Positions 9,196-17,333 of a DNA stretch of 64,000 nucleotides are shown here, piece by piece. Within the stretch, counting starts at the first letter, position 1; every line of letters starts with the position of its first letter. Location: the NCBI RefSeq assembly GCF_022802975.1, contig NZ_JAFEVZ010000006.1, positions 124,001-188,000 on the forward strand, written 5' to 3'. Position numbers and translations under genes: made by a program. Below the pieces are notes generated by a model. It had not been told where the DNA came from. It saw only the letters and a program-made list of their open reading frames with translations, and did no database searches. The DNA comes from Flavobacterium pectinovorum (lineage in GTDB: Bacteria; Bacteroidota; Bacteroidia; Flavobacteriales; Flavobacteriaceae).

Positions 9196-9876
9196 TTATG
9201 ATTTTGGCAATGGCGCTCCCACAGCAATATCACAACGGTGACCCGGCTGTCCGTGTACCGGGTTTGTTCCGTCTTTTGTTGCTACTGGTTTTGCAGTTTC
9301 GGTACTTAATAAAGCTGGAACGGCATTGTTTGCTGGTGGTGTTACCGTAAAAGATTTTTCGACTGTTCCACTTTGTGGAGCAGCAGCGGTAGTGGTTGTA
9401 GTAGCGGGTTTTGTAACCGGAGAATTTAAAGGTGATCCAACCGGAATATCACAGCGGTGTCCCGGCTGACCATGCGACGGATTCATTCCTTTACCTACTT
9501 TTACAGGCTGTGCAACGGCTGTCGTAGTTACCACTTTTGGCTGACCAGGATTTACCTGAACCGTTTGCGGCGCCTGTGCTGTCGCCTGTCCTTGTTGCGT
9601 TGGTGCCGAGTTTAAAGGCGCTCCAACCGCAATATCACAACGATGTCCCGGCTGTCCGTGTGCAGGATTCAGTCCTTTTGTTTCTCCTAAAACCGTATTT
9701 GGGTTTGTGGTCGGAGCCTGTGCCACTGGAGCTGCTGTTTTAGAAGTGTCTTTTGCAAGTCCTAATCGGATCAATTCAGATGTTGAAGTGTTCTCCTGAG
9801 GTTCTAATTCTTTTTTGCAGGAAATAAAAACTAAAGAGGCAATAATGATCGAACTTATGTAGATTTTTGAATTCAT
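9196..9876 (-). CDS. Lipoprotein with three HGQPGHRCDI repeats
   Basis: A 226-residue secreted protein. The first 20 residues end in LVFISC, a plausible lipobox with Cys20 as the lipidated residue. The body is low-complexity (Ala, Pro, Thr, Gln, Val) and carries three near-identical 22-23 residue motifs at about 68-90, 130-152 and 203-224, each with the core NPxHGQPGHRCDIxVGxPL. Each has two His, one Cys and one Arg in fixed spacing, which suggests metal, heme or thiol chemistry, but I know no function. The motif copies differ slightly at the DNA level, so the repeat looks selected and not recently duplicated. Confidence 0.8.
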   Translation of the reverse strand: MNSKIYISSIIIASLVFISCKKELEPQENTSTSELIRLGLAKDTSKTAAPVAQAPTTNPNTVLGETKGLNPAHGQPGHRCDIAVGAPLNSAPTQQGQATAQAPQTVQVNPGQPKVVTTTAVAQPVKVGKGMNPSHGQPGHRCDIPVGSPLNSPVTKPATTTTTAAAPQSGTVEKSFTVTPPANNAVPALLSTETAKPVATKDGTNPVHGQPGHRCDIAVGAPLPKS

Positions 9877-9916
9877 GATTGAGGTATTTTAAGAGCACTC
9901 AAATATAAATTTTTTC

Positions 9917-10313
9917 CACCATATAAGTGATATAAGATAATTTAAGTTTTGAGTTACTTTGTTAATAGCCTTTGAAAGACATATAAGAAAATCAAAATGA
10001 ACAAATCTCATCGCTTTGTAATTATTTAACACATAGAAACATAGTCTCGGAGCGCTAAAAAAAGGCGTTTCACTAATTTGAAAACACATAGCTATGTGTA
10101 AAGAAATGTATTTCTTTATTCAACTCTTTTTACTACATAAAACTATGTTTTTCTATGTGTTAGAATAAACTTCTGGAAACCACTGTCAGGCTGAGCGGAG
10201 TCGAAGCCCTTTCTAATTAAAAAGCCTTCGACTCCGCTCAGGATGACACCATTTTTAATAAGACCAACTATTTAAGCACAATACTAAAATGAACTTATAT
10301 CACTTATATGGTG
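9917..10313. repeat. Nested inverted-repeat region
   Basis: The stretch 9877-10361 holds no convincing gene. Outer arms CACCATATAAGTGATATAAG (9917-9936) and its exact complement (10294-10313) enclose a second imperfect pair containing TAACACATAGAAA (10026-10045 with 10142-10162), a small palindrome ACACATAGCTATGTGT (10084-10099) and the hairpin at 10184-10248. Confidence 0.75.
10184..10248. repeat. CTGAGCGGAGTCGAAG hairpin
   Basis: Arms 10184-10206 and 10226-10248 pair over 23 positions with two mismatches. I recall this word as a frequent intergenic repeat of Flavobacterium genomes; only this copy is in the window. Confidence 0.7.
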
Positions 10314-10361
10314 AAAAAAAATTTAGATATTCTTTACCTTTAAACTCAAATATTATCTCTC

Positions 10362-10853
10362 ATGAAAAAATCAATTCTGCTCCTTTTATTAGTTGTTTCT
10401 TTTGCAAATGCCCAAAATGCCGAAAAAGACAAAATCAACCAAACACTTGATGCCTGGCACAAAGCAGCTGCTGATGTAAAATTTGAAGCCTACTTTAATG
10501 CCATGGCAGAAGATGCGATTTATATTGGAACCGATGCTACCGAAAACTGGATCAAACCTGATTTTAAAGCCTGGGCGAAACCGTATTTCGATAAAGGAAC
10601 AACGTGGAATTTCACCGCTTTGGAACGCCATATCTTTTTTGACAAATCCGGAAAAATGGCGTGGTTCGATGAACTGTTAAATACACAGATGAAAATTTGC
10701 CGCGGTTCAGGAGTTTTGGTAAAAGTGGGGAAAGAATGGAAGATTCAGCATTATGTTTTATCCATGACTATTCCGAATGATGAAGTGGATGCGGTTGTGA
10801 AAGTAAAAGCACCTATTGAAGATATTCTGATTGCCAAACTTCAAAAAAAATAA
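10362..10853 (+). CDS. Secreted NTF2/SnoaL-like protein
   Basis: A 163-residue protein with a signal peptide (MKKSILLLLLVVSFANAQ) and a single NTF2-like (SnoaL/DUF4440 type) cone-shaped domain: an N-terminal helix (INQTLDAWHKAAADVKFEAYFNAMAEDAIYIG is the region), then FTALERHIFF, MAWFDELLNT, and GVLVKVGKEWKIQHYVLSM. Members are ligand-binding or small isomerase-like folds, and the substrate cannot be read from sequence. It is exported to the periplasm. It stands alone, preceded by the nested repeats and followed by 260 bp of non-coding DNA. Confidence 0.8.
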   Translation: MKKSILLLLLVVSFANAQNAEKDKINQTLDAWHKAAADVKFEAYFNAMAEDAIYIGTDATENWIKPDFKAWAKPYFDKGTTWNFTALERHIFFDKSGKMAWFDELLNTQMKICRGSGVLVKVGKEWKIQHYVLSMTIPNDEVDAVVKVKAPIEDILIAKLQKK

Positions 10854-11069
10854 GCAATATCTGTCATTCTTATAACAATCGCTAGCTTTCAGGAACTTTA
10901 GAACTCAGGATATCAATTCTATTATAATATATTTGACAATAATAGCGTAAATTTAGAAGCACAAAATAAGATACTCTCAAAAAAAGAAGCTGAATTTTAT
11001 AAAATTTACTAAAATAAAAACCAAGCCTCTATTTTGTCAGACCTTAAATTTAAAATATTTATTTTTTTT

Positions 11070-11077
11070 TAACTTTG
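11070..11077 (+). promoter_or_regulatory. Promoter box of amt
   Basis: TAACTTTG fits TAnnTTTG, but no TTG stands at the expected distance upstream. It is 38 bp before the start codon. The rest of 10854-11115 shows nothing recognisable. Confidence 0.45.
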
Positions 11078-11115
11078 CCCCCAAAAAAAATAGGGTTAAA
11101 TAAAGTATTTGAAAA

Positions 11116-12495
11116 ATGAAAATAGAAAAACGCTGGATCATTTCCTTTATTATGATTAGTATTGTTTGTATCACGGGGGCTTTTTGGCCAACGGTTACAG
11201 AAAATGATTATGTATTGTCAAAGTTTGGTACCACAGATCACATTGTATCTGCCGACGTTGCCTGGATGCTTACCTCTTCTTGTCTGGTTTTAATCATGAC
11301 ACCTGGATTGTCTTTCTTTTATGGTGGAATGGTAGGCAAGAAAAATGTGATTTCAACCATGTTACAAAGTTTTATTTGTCTTGGGGTTGTGACACTTTTA
11401 TGGGCTGTAGTCGCTTTTAGTCTTGCATTTGGAGAACCGGTTGGATTTAGTTCAGGAGATCATTTTTACAGTTTCTTTGGAAATCCAACCACTTTTGCTT
11501 TTATGGATTATGTGGGCGTTTTGCCTCATAAACAATTGGCTAATACGATTCCGTTTATGCTTTTTGCTTTGTTTCAGATGAAATTTGCGATTATCTGCCC
11601 TGCAATCATCACAGGATCTTTTGCAGAGCGTGTTCGTTTTATATCCTATTTAATTTTCATCAGCTTATTTACCATTTTTATATATGCTCCTTTATGTCAC
11701 GCGGTTTGGTATCCAACGGGTATTTTAGGAAGCTATTTTGGAGTAAAAGATTTCGCCGGAGGAACCGTAGTACACATGAGTTCCGGATTTGCAGCTTTGG
11801 CCGGAGTTATCGTTTTAGGAAAAAGAAAAAACAGTCAGCATATTCCAACCAATATTCCGTTTGTATTATTAGGAACCGGAATGTTATGGTTTGGCTGGTT
11901 CGGATTCAATGCCGGTTCTGCACTTGCTGCCAACGGAACTGCTGCAATGGCTTTTGCCACTACCACAACTTCATCGGCTGCAGCCATGTTAACGTGGATT
12001 TTCTTTGACCGAATGAACGGAAGAAAAGTTTCTGCTCTTGGAGCCTGTATCGGAGCTGTTGTAGGTTTAGTAGCCATTACTCCTGCCGCAGGTTTTGTAT
12101 CGGTCCCTGAAAGTATGTTTTTCGGATTCATAACAGCCTTGGTTTCAAACACAGCCGTAAACTGCAGTTTTTCAAAAAGATTCGATGATACTCTGGACGT
12201 TTTTGCCTGTCACGGTGTAGGTGGAATCATGGGAATGATCCTGACCGCTATTTTTGCTCATGGCGAAAATGCAAGTTTATTGCACGGTGGCTGGAGCGTT
12301 TTTGGACATCACATGATGGCATTGGTTCTGGTATCCATTTTTACCTTCTTTGGAGCTTATTTCTTGTTCAAAGTAACGAATTTCATTATTCCGTTACGAG
12401 TTTCAGAAGAATCAGAACACATCGGACTGGATTTGTCTCAACATGATGAAACACTGGATCCAAAATCATCACATATTACTGAACCACATTACTAA
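11116..12495 (+). CDS. amt: Ammonium transporter
   Basis: A 459-residue Amt/Rh-family channel. An N-terminal hydrophobic segment is followed by about 11 membrane helices. Family signatures are visible: TPGLSFFYGGMVGKKN, DFAGGTVVHMSSGFAAL (first pore histidine), WFGWFGFNAGSALAANGTA, and VFACHGVGGIMGMILTAIF (second pore histidine). It imports ammonium or ammonia across the inner membrane. No glnK/PII gene adjoins it, unlike in many bacteria. The gene is followed by a palindromic CGCAGATTTT element that could end transcription. Confidence 0.95.
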   Translation: MKIEKRWIISFIMISIVCITGAFWPTVTENDYVLSKFGTTDHIVSADVAWMLTSSCLVLIMTPGLSFFYGGMVGKKNVISTMLQSFICLGVVTLLWAVVAFSLAFGEPVGFSSGDHFYSFFGNPTTFAFMDYVGVLPHKQLANTIPFMLFALFQMKFAIICPAIITGSFAERVRFISYLIFISLFTIFIYAPLCHAVWYPTGILGSYFGVKDFAGGTVVHMSSGFAALAGVIVLGKRKNSQHIPTNIPFVLLGTGMLWFGWFGFNAGSALAANGTAAMAFATTTTSSAAAMLTWIFFDRMNGRKVSALGACIGAVVGLVAITPAAGFVSVPESMFFGFITALVSNTAVNCSFSKRFDDTLDVFACHGVGGIMGMILTAIFAHGENASLLHGGWSVFGHHMMALVLVSIFTFFGAYFLFKVTNFIIPLRVSEESEHIGLDLSQHDETLDPKSSHITEPHY

Positions 12496-12505
12496 CCAAA
12501 AATAG

Positions 12506-12544
12506 GCCGCAGATTTTCAAATATAAAACCTAAAAATCTGCGGC
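12506..12544. repeat. GCCGCAGATTTT hairpin, possible terminator
   Basis: Arms 12506-12517 and 12533-12544 are complementary. It belongs to the CGCAGATTT repeat family and lies 10 bp past the amt stop. Confidence 0.7.
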
Positions 12545-12617
12545 TAAAATTTAAACTTCAATTACGCCTCGCCTATTCGTTTATATTCCTTAATTTTGCG
12601 GAAAATTTTTGTAAACA

Positions 12618-13295
12618 GTGGGAAGTAAAAACAAACTAAAAAGATTCAGGGAAAACGAAACATTTCAAAACGTTTTTCAGCCAACCAGAGAAGAAGTTGT
12701 AGGCGATTTAATGCCTTTGAAAGGGAAATGGAATGCTGATTTCTTTAAAAATGACAATCCGTTAATTTTAGAATTAGGATGCGGAAAAGGTGAATATTCT
12801 GTTGGACTGGCAGAAAAATATCCGGACAAAAATTTTATCGGAATTGATATTAAAGGTGCCCGTTTTTGGAGAGGTGCCAAAACTGCTGTTGAAAACGGTC
12901 TTCATAACGTTGCTTTTATTAGAACTCAGATTGAGCTAATCAATCATATTTTTGCAGAAAATGAGGTAGACGAAATCTGGATTACTTTTCCGGATCCGCA
13001 AATCAAATACAAAAGAACCAAACACAGAATGACCAACTCTGAGTTTTTGAAATTGTATAAAAAAATACTCAAAAAAGACGGAGTTGTAAACCTGAAAACC
13101 GACAGCGAATTCATGCACGGTTATACTTTGGGATTACTGCATGGAGAAAGACACGAAGTTTTATATGCAAACCATAATGTGTATAAAAACGAAGGAAGTC
13201 CCGAAGTAGTAACTTCTATCCAGACTTTTTACGAAAAACAATATTTAGAAATAAACAAGGCAATTACGTATATTCGTTTTAAAATTAAAGACTAA
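12618..13295 (+). CDS. trmB: tRNA (guanine-N7)-methyltransferase
   Basis: A 225-residue class I SAM methyltransferase that makes m7G46 in tRNA. Motifs: LELGCGKGEYSVGLAEKYP (SAM site), FIGIDIKGARFWRGAKTA, and the TrmB-specific WITFPDPQIKYKRTKHRM followed by FLKLYKKILKKDG and LKTDSEFMHGY. The frame opens with GTG at 12618, which encodes the lysine-rich family N-terminus (MGSKNKLKRF), so a GTG start is preferred. A TAATTTTG promoter-like box is at 12591-12598, about 20 bp upstream. Confidence 0.95.
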   Translation: MGSKNKLKRFRENETFQNVFQPTREEVVGDLMPLKGKWNADFFKNDNPLILELGCGKGEYSVGLAEKYPDKNFIGIDIKGARFWRGAKTAVENGLHNVAFIRTQIELINHIFAENEVDEIWITFPDPQIKYKRTKHRMTNSEFLKLYKKILKKDGVVNLKTDSEFMHGYTLGLLHGERHEVLYANHNVYKNEGSPEVVTSIQTFYEKQYLEINKAITYIRFKIKD

Positions 13296-13335
13296 TTAAT
13301 TTTAAAACAAATACACTAAACCTATCAACCAACGA

Positions 13336-13974
13336 ATGGCCTTACTTACTCCTTTACTTTCAGGCTTTATTGCTGCTGTTATCGGAATTATTCCTCCGGG
13401 CTTACTGAACATGACAGCGGCCAAAATAAATTTGAAAGAAGGAAAAAAGAATGCTTTATGGTTTATTGTTGGTGCTGTTTTGGTTATTTTTTTTCAGGTC
13501 TATGTTGCGGTTTTGTTTGCACGCGTAATTGACAACCGGCCGGATATTGTAACATTATTACGGGAAATTGGTTTTGTAACCTTTTCTGTTTTGACCATTT
13601 ATTTTTTGTTTATTGCCAAAAAACCAACAGGTAAAAAAAAATCAAAAATTAAAAAAAGCAGTAAAAAAAGCCGTTTTTTTCTGGGAATGCTGCTTTCCGG
13701 ATTAAACTTTTTTCCGATTCCGTACTATGTTGTTGTAAGTGTTACATTGGCTTCTTATCATCTTTTTGCATTTGAAAACAATGTTATTTTCACCTTTGTT
13801 CTGGGATCAGTTTTGGGATCTTTCGCAGCTTTGTATAGCTATATTGCCTTCTTTGGAAAAATAGAACAAAAAACCGATTACTTAATGCGAAACATGAATA
13901 CCATTATTGGAAGCATTACAGGTATGGTAGCTCTTGTGACACTTTTTAATATTTTGAATTATTATTTCGGATAA
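13336..13974 (+). CDS. LysE-family transporter
   Basis: A 212-residue inner membrane protein with about six hydrophobic segments and a basic central loop (GKKKSKIKKSSKKSRFF). The opening SGFIAAVIGIIPPGLLNMTAAKI matches the LysE/RhtB pattern in which PPG(L/P) follows the first helix. Members export amino acids or small metabolites, and the substrate here is unknown. It starts 40 bp after trmB on the same strand and could be co-transcribed. It is followed by a degenerate copy of the CGCAGATTT/CTGTGGC repeat (about 13975-14085). Confidence 0.8.
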   Translation: MALLTPLLSGFIAAVIGIIPPGLLNMTAAKINLKEGKKNALWFIVGAVLVIFFQVYVAVLFARVIDNRPDIVTLLREIGFVTFSVLTIYFLFIAKKPTGKKKSKIKKSSKKSRFFLGMLLSGLNFFPIPYYVVVSVTLASYHLFAFENNVIFTFVLGSVLGSFAALYSYIAFFGKIEQKTDYLMRNMNTIIGSITGMVALVTLFNILNYYFG

Positions 13975-14091
13975 AATATAAACCACAAACTAAAAGATTA
14001 AATTGGTTTCTTTGGCAATAGGGCAAAAAAGGTGTTTCAATCGTTAATAAAAACCATATTTATCCTTTAATCTGTGGCAAACAACCAAACT

Positions 14092-14418
14092 ATGGCTGAG
14101 GAAAATTTTTTCGAAAGAGTATATGCAATCGCAAGACAAATTCCATACGGAAAAGTAACTTCTTATGGCGCAATTGCAAAGGCATTAGGCACAGCTCGTT
14201 CTGCACGAATGGTTGGCTGGGCGATGAATGCCTGTCACAATATGGATGATGTTCCGGCACACAGAGTCGTAAACCGAAAAGGGCTTTTAACCGGAAAACA
14301 CCATTTTGATGGCACCAATTTAATGCAGCAGCTTTTAGAAAACGAAGGCATTAAAGTGGTTAATAATCAGATTGTCGATTTTGACAAACATTTCTGGCAG
14401 CCCGAAATTACAAGCTGA
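14092..14418 (+). CDS. MGMT-like alkyltransferase-like (ATL) protein
   Basis: A 108-residue homologue of the C-terminal domain of O6-alkylguanine-DNA alkyltransferase. The helix-turn-helix part IPYGKVTSYGAIAKALG and the following SARMVGWAM are typical. The active-site PCHR is replaced by PAHR (VPAHRVVNRKGLL), so it cannot accept the alkyl group itself and should act like ATL proteins, which flag O6-alkylguanine for nucleotide excision repair. A GTG at 14074 would extend it by six residues, but it falls in the dispersed repeat ATCTGTGGCAAA, so ATG 14092 is preferred. It ends 1 bp from the convergent L,D-transpeptidase gene. Confidence 0.88.
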   Translation: MAEENFFERVYAIARQIPYGKVTSYGAIAKALGTARSARMVGWAMNACHNMDDVPAHRVVNRKGLLTGKHHFDGTNLMQQLLENEGIKVVNNQIVDFDKHFWQPEITS

Positions 14419-14419
14419 T

Positions 14420-15631
14420 TTAATCCATTACCAGACTTTTTGAATTCTCAGATTCTATTTCTTTATCTTTTTTATACACATCCGGAAGAAAATAAATTTC
14501 ACCGGTTTCTTCGTTTACCCAGGCAGTAAAATAACCTATGTATATCGGAATTTTATTTTTCAACATGCAGGTTGTTTCATTTTCACCATTCATTGCATTA
14601 TCTATCATTTCGTCTGTCCAGTCGGGGTCGTCTTTCAAAATTACATGTGCCAGTTTTTTGGCTTCTTTTATATTGATACAACCGTGACTAAATGTACGCT
14701 GTTCAAACTGAAACAAACTTTTAGCCGGAGTGTCGTGCATATAAATATCAAACGGATTTGGAAATAAAAACTTCACCAGTCCCAAAGAGTTTTTAGGCCC
14801 CGGTTTTTGTCTTACCTTCCCTCCGTTCCATTCCATATTATGTTCTTCCAAATAGTTTTTATTTGAAGCCATATTAAGTTTTAATTCATTATCAATGATA
14901 CTCTGCGGAATATTCCAGTACGGACTGAATACTATTCGATCCATTGTACTGCTAAAAATTTCAGTTTCTGACCACGTAGTTCCCACAAAAACATCAGATA
15001 CAAACTCACTGGCACCATTTTTAACATACAACAATCGGTAAGACGGAATATTGACCATGATGTAATCACTCGCATTTACTAAATTTTCGGGTATCAGCTG
15101 ACAACGTTCCATGTTTAATTTTATACTTCTGATTCTTTCAGAAACAGGTTCATTCATTTGTTTGATATGTTCGAATGTCAGTTTATAATTTAATTTCAGT
15201 CCGTATCTTTTTTTATAATTTAAAACCCCGGCCATAAGCTCTTCATCGTATAAACTGCTTTTTGAATCCCTTTTCAAATCGCCGTCTACAAACAAACGCT
15301 CACGAATTTGCTTCACCACAACCCCACTGTCAAAAGGCTTTAAATCTTTATAAGTAGCACTGTCAATATCAATTTTTTTCCACAGTTTTTTTCTTTCAAT
15401 TTTTTGGTATTTTTCTAAAGCTGCTTCAAGGCGATCATATTGTCTGGATAAAAGATAGACTTCCCTTGATGATTTAGAGGCCGTGCTGGTTGAATCTGAA
15501 TTATTCTGAACTGCCGGATTTTCTTTTAAATACAAATTATTCGTTGGCTTTATATCTTTATTTTTAAAGCCAAATGAAGTGAAGACAAAACCTGTAGCTA
15601 TAATTAGGATGAAGTGATTTAAACGTCTCAT
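14420..15631 (-). CDS. L,D-transpeptidase, YkuD/YcbB-like
   Basis: A 403-residue exported enzyme with an N-terminal hydrophobic segment (FILIIATGFVFTSFGF). The C-terminal YkuD domain carries IYMHDTPAKSLFQFEQRTFSHGCINIKEAKKLA, in which HGC holds the catalytic cysteine. The stretch FSPYWNIPQSIIDNELKLN is typical of the larger YcbB/LdtD subgroup, so the N-terminal part is probably the scaffold and peptidoglycan-binding region. It should form 3-3 cross-links or attach proteins to peptidoglycan in the periplasm. The 245 bp upstream (15632-15876) hold no recognisable gene. Confidence 0.9.
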   Translation of the reverse strand: MRRLNHFILIIATGFVFTSFGFKNKDIKPTNNLYLKENPAVQNNSDSTSTASKSSREVYLLSRQYDRLEAALEKYQKIERKKLWKKIDIDSATYKDLKPFDSGVVVKQIRERLFVDGDLKRDSKSSLYDEELMAGVLNYKKRYGLKLNYKLTFEHIKQMNEPVSERIRSIKLNMERCQLIPENLVNASDYIMVNIPSYRLLYVKNGASEFVSDVFVGTTWSETEIFSSTMDRIVFSPYWNIPQSIIDNELKLNMASNKNYLEEHNMEWNGGKVRQKPGPKNSLGLVKFLFPNPFDIYMHDTPAKSLFQFEQRTFSHGCINIKEAKKLAHVILKDDPDWTDEMIDNAMNGENETTCMLKNKIPIYIGYFTAWVNEETGEIYFLPDVYKKDKEIESENSKSLVMD

Positions 15632-15876
15632 GATCTTATTTTTTTAAATATTTTTAACATTACTTTATTTAAAAAAAACAGCGAAACTGAATTAGAATTA
15701 CCTTCAAGATGAGTTTTCGCTATATCTTTTAAATATTGAAAATCAAAAATTTAGGGTATTTCAAAGTTACATCGGCTTGTGAAAAATATTTTATAGAATA
15801 TTACATACTTTTATTAAAATTCACACCAAACACCGGTTAAGACATTAAGCAACAAGGGAATAAAATTATTTCAAAT

Positions 15877-17202
15877 CTAAATCAGGCAAATAACAAAGCT
15901 GGTTTTGTCTTCATCTGTTTGGTAGCTTAGATAACCGCCGTGCGCTTCGATGATATTTTTAGATAGTGTTAAACCAATTCCGGCACCGTCTTTTCGGGTA
16001 GTGAAAAACGGAAGAAATACTTTGTCCTGAATGGCAGCATCGATTCCTTTTCCATTGTCTGAAATCGTGATAAAAAAACGATTATTTTCAGTATAACTGG
16101 ATACAAACAATTTTTTTTCAGTCTTTTCTTTTAGGGCATAAATACTATTGGTAATCAAATTGATGATTACCTGTTCCATTTGATTTCTGTCAATTAAAAT
16201 AGAACGTGAACTGTGCACATCATTTATCAATTCTATACCTTCCGCCTTTAAAATCGGACTCATGATTCGGATGCAGTCTTCAAAAAGTGCATTTATCGGA
16301 GTCATTTGTTTGGTTGGCGTTGGCAACATCGCCAGTTTACGGTAATTTTCGACAAAAGCCTGCAAATGATCGCTTCTGTTTATAATGGTCGAAATACTGC
16401 CTTTTATATCTTCAAAATCATCTTCTTCCAGTTTTTCCTGATCGATAATGTGAAGTAAATTTTGTGAAAGCGCCCGAATAGGTGTTAGAGAATTCATTAA
16501 TTCATGTGAAATAATTTTCATCAGATTGATCCATGCGTCTTTTTCCTTTTTTTCAATAACACGCTGGATACTGTCTAATAAAATGATAAAATATTCTTTA
16601 TTATAGGTCTGTGTTCTGGAAGTCTGCAATATAAAAGTCTGCAAATCCTGATCTTCAATTTTAATCGAAATGGCTGATTTTAATTCGCTGAAATCTGTTT
16701 TTTCGATTTCGTAACAAAGTGATGGAATGTAATTTTTAAGATATCTCCAATGGCTTACTTTGGGGACTTTAAAAAGATCCGAAAAACAATCGTTCATTAA
16801 AAAAATATTCCAGTCATCGTTTTCTTTTTCAAGAATTAAAGCGGCACTGTCAATATTGTTCAAAAGCGAGCGATAAATCAGTTCTTTTGAAGTTTGTTCC
16901 TGCTGACGTTCTTTTAAAGTTTCATACAACAAATACAAACTTTTAAAATTATCCTTTTTGTTTTCTTCGGGAAAATTGGTTGTAAAATCGCTTTGTAATA
17001 TGGAGAATATAGTTCTGTCATAAAACTGCAATTGGTTTTTTACATAAAAATACATTTCGGCCAGCATTATAAAACCAAAAAAGCCAACCAAAAGGGCATT
17101 ATAGTAGAACATTTTATAAATCAGAAAAACGCAGAAAAAAAAGAGCATCATTACAAACAGTACCCTTACAAATAATGCATTATAAAACTTCCAGTTTTTC
17201 AT
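15877..17202 (-). CDS. Sensor histidine kinase, NtrY-like
   Basis: A 441-residue membrane kinase. Two adjacent helices cover about residues 9-52, with almost no periplasmic loop, so it probably senses within or near the membrane. A PAS-like segment follows (about 105-215). The H box is ISHELMNSLTPIRAL with His233, the N box NLITNSIYAL with Asn352, then DNGKGI (382-387) and the F/G2 boxes FLPFFTTRKDGAGIGLTLS. It lies just downstream of the NtrC-type regulator on the same strand, separated by a 130-bp repeat, and is its likely partner. Confidence 0.92.
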   Translation of the reverse strand: MKNWKFYNALFVRVLFVMMLFFFCVFLIYKMFYYNALLVGFFGFIMLAEMYFYVKNQLQFYDRTIFSILQSDFTTNFPEENKKDNFKSLYLLYETLKERQQEQTSKELIYRSLLNNIDSAALILEKENDDWNIFLMNDCFSDLFKVPKVSHWRYLKNYIPSLCYEIEKTDFSELKSAISIKIEDQDLQTFILQTSRTQTYNKEYFIILLDSIQRVIEKKEKDAWINLMKIISHELMNSLTPIRALSQNLLHIIDQEKLEEDDFEDIKGSISTIINRSDHLQAFVENYRKLAMLPTPTKQMTPINALFEDCIRIMSPILKAEGIELINDVHSSRSILIDRNQMEQVIINLITNSIYALKEKTEKKLFVSSYTENNRFFITISDNGKGIDAAIQDKVFLPFFTTRKDGAGIGLTLSKNIIEAHGGYLSYQTDEDKTSFVICLI

Positions 17203-17219
17203 TATAGTTTATTTTTTTC

Positions 17220-17329
17220 TGCCACAGATTTAACGGATTAAAAAGGATTAATTTTATCTGTGAAATCTGCGTGAAACTTAAATTTTAAAGACACTGATAA
17301 AATCTTTCTAATCCTTTAAATCTGTGGCA
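17220..17329. repeat. TGCCACAGATTTAA inverted repeat
   Basis: The 21-bp arms pair with a single mismatch (outer 13 bp perfect: 17220-17232 with 17317-17329). It fills the gap between regulator and kinase genes and contains a CTGCGTGAAA unit like the one at 3762-3776. Confidence 0.75.
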
Positions 17330-17333
17330 AAAA

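Noticed and set aside
9889-10089. Reverse 66-residue frame upstream of the HGQPGHRCD lipoprotein
   Set aside because: It runs through the inverted-repeat arms and shows no domain or signal, so it looks like repeat DNA.
11694-12152. Two long frames inside amt on both strands
   Set aside because: Shadow frames of the ammonium transporter; residues are low-complexity and without any family pattern.
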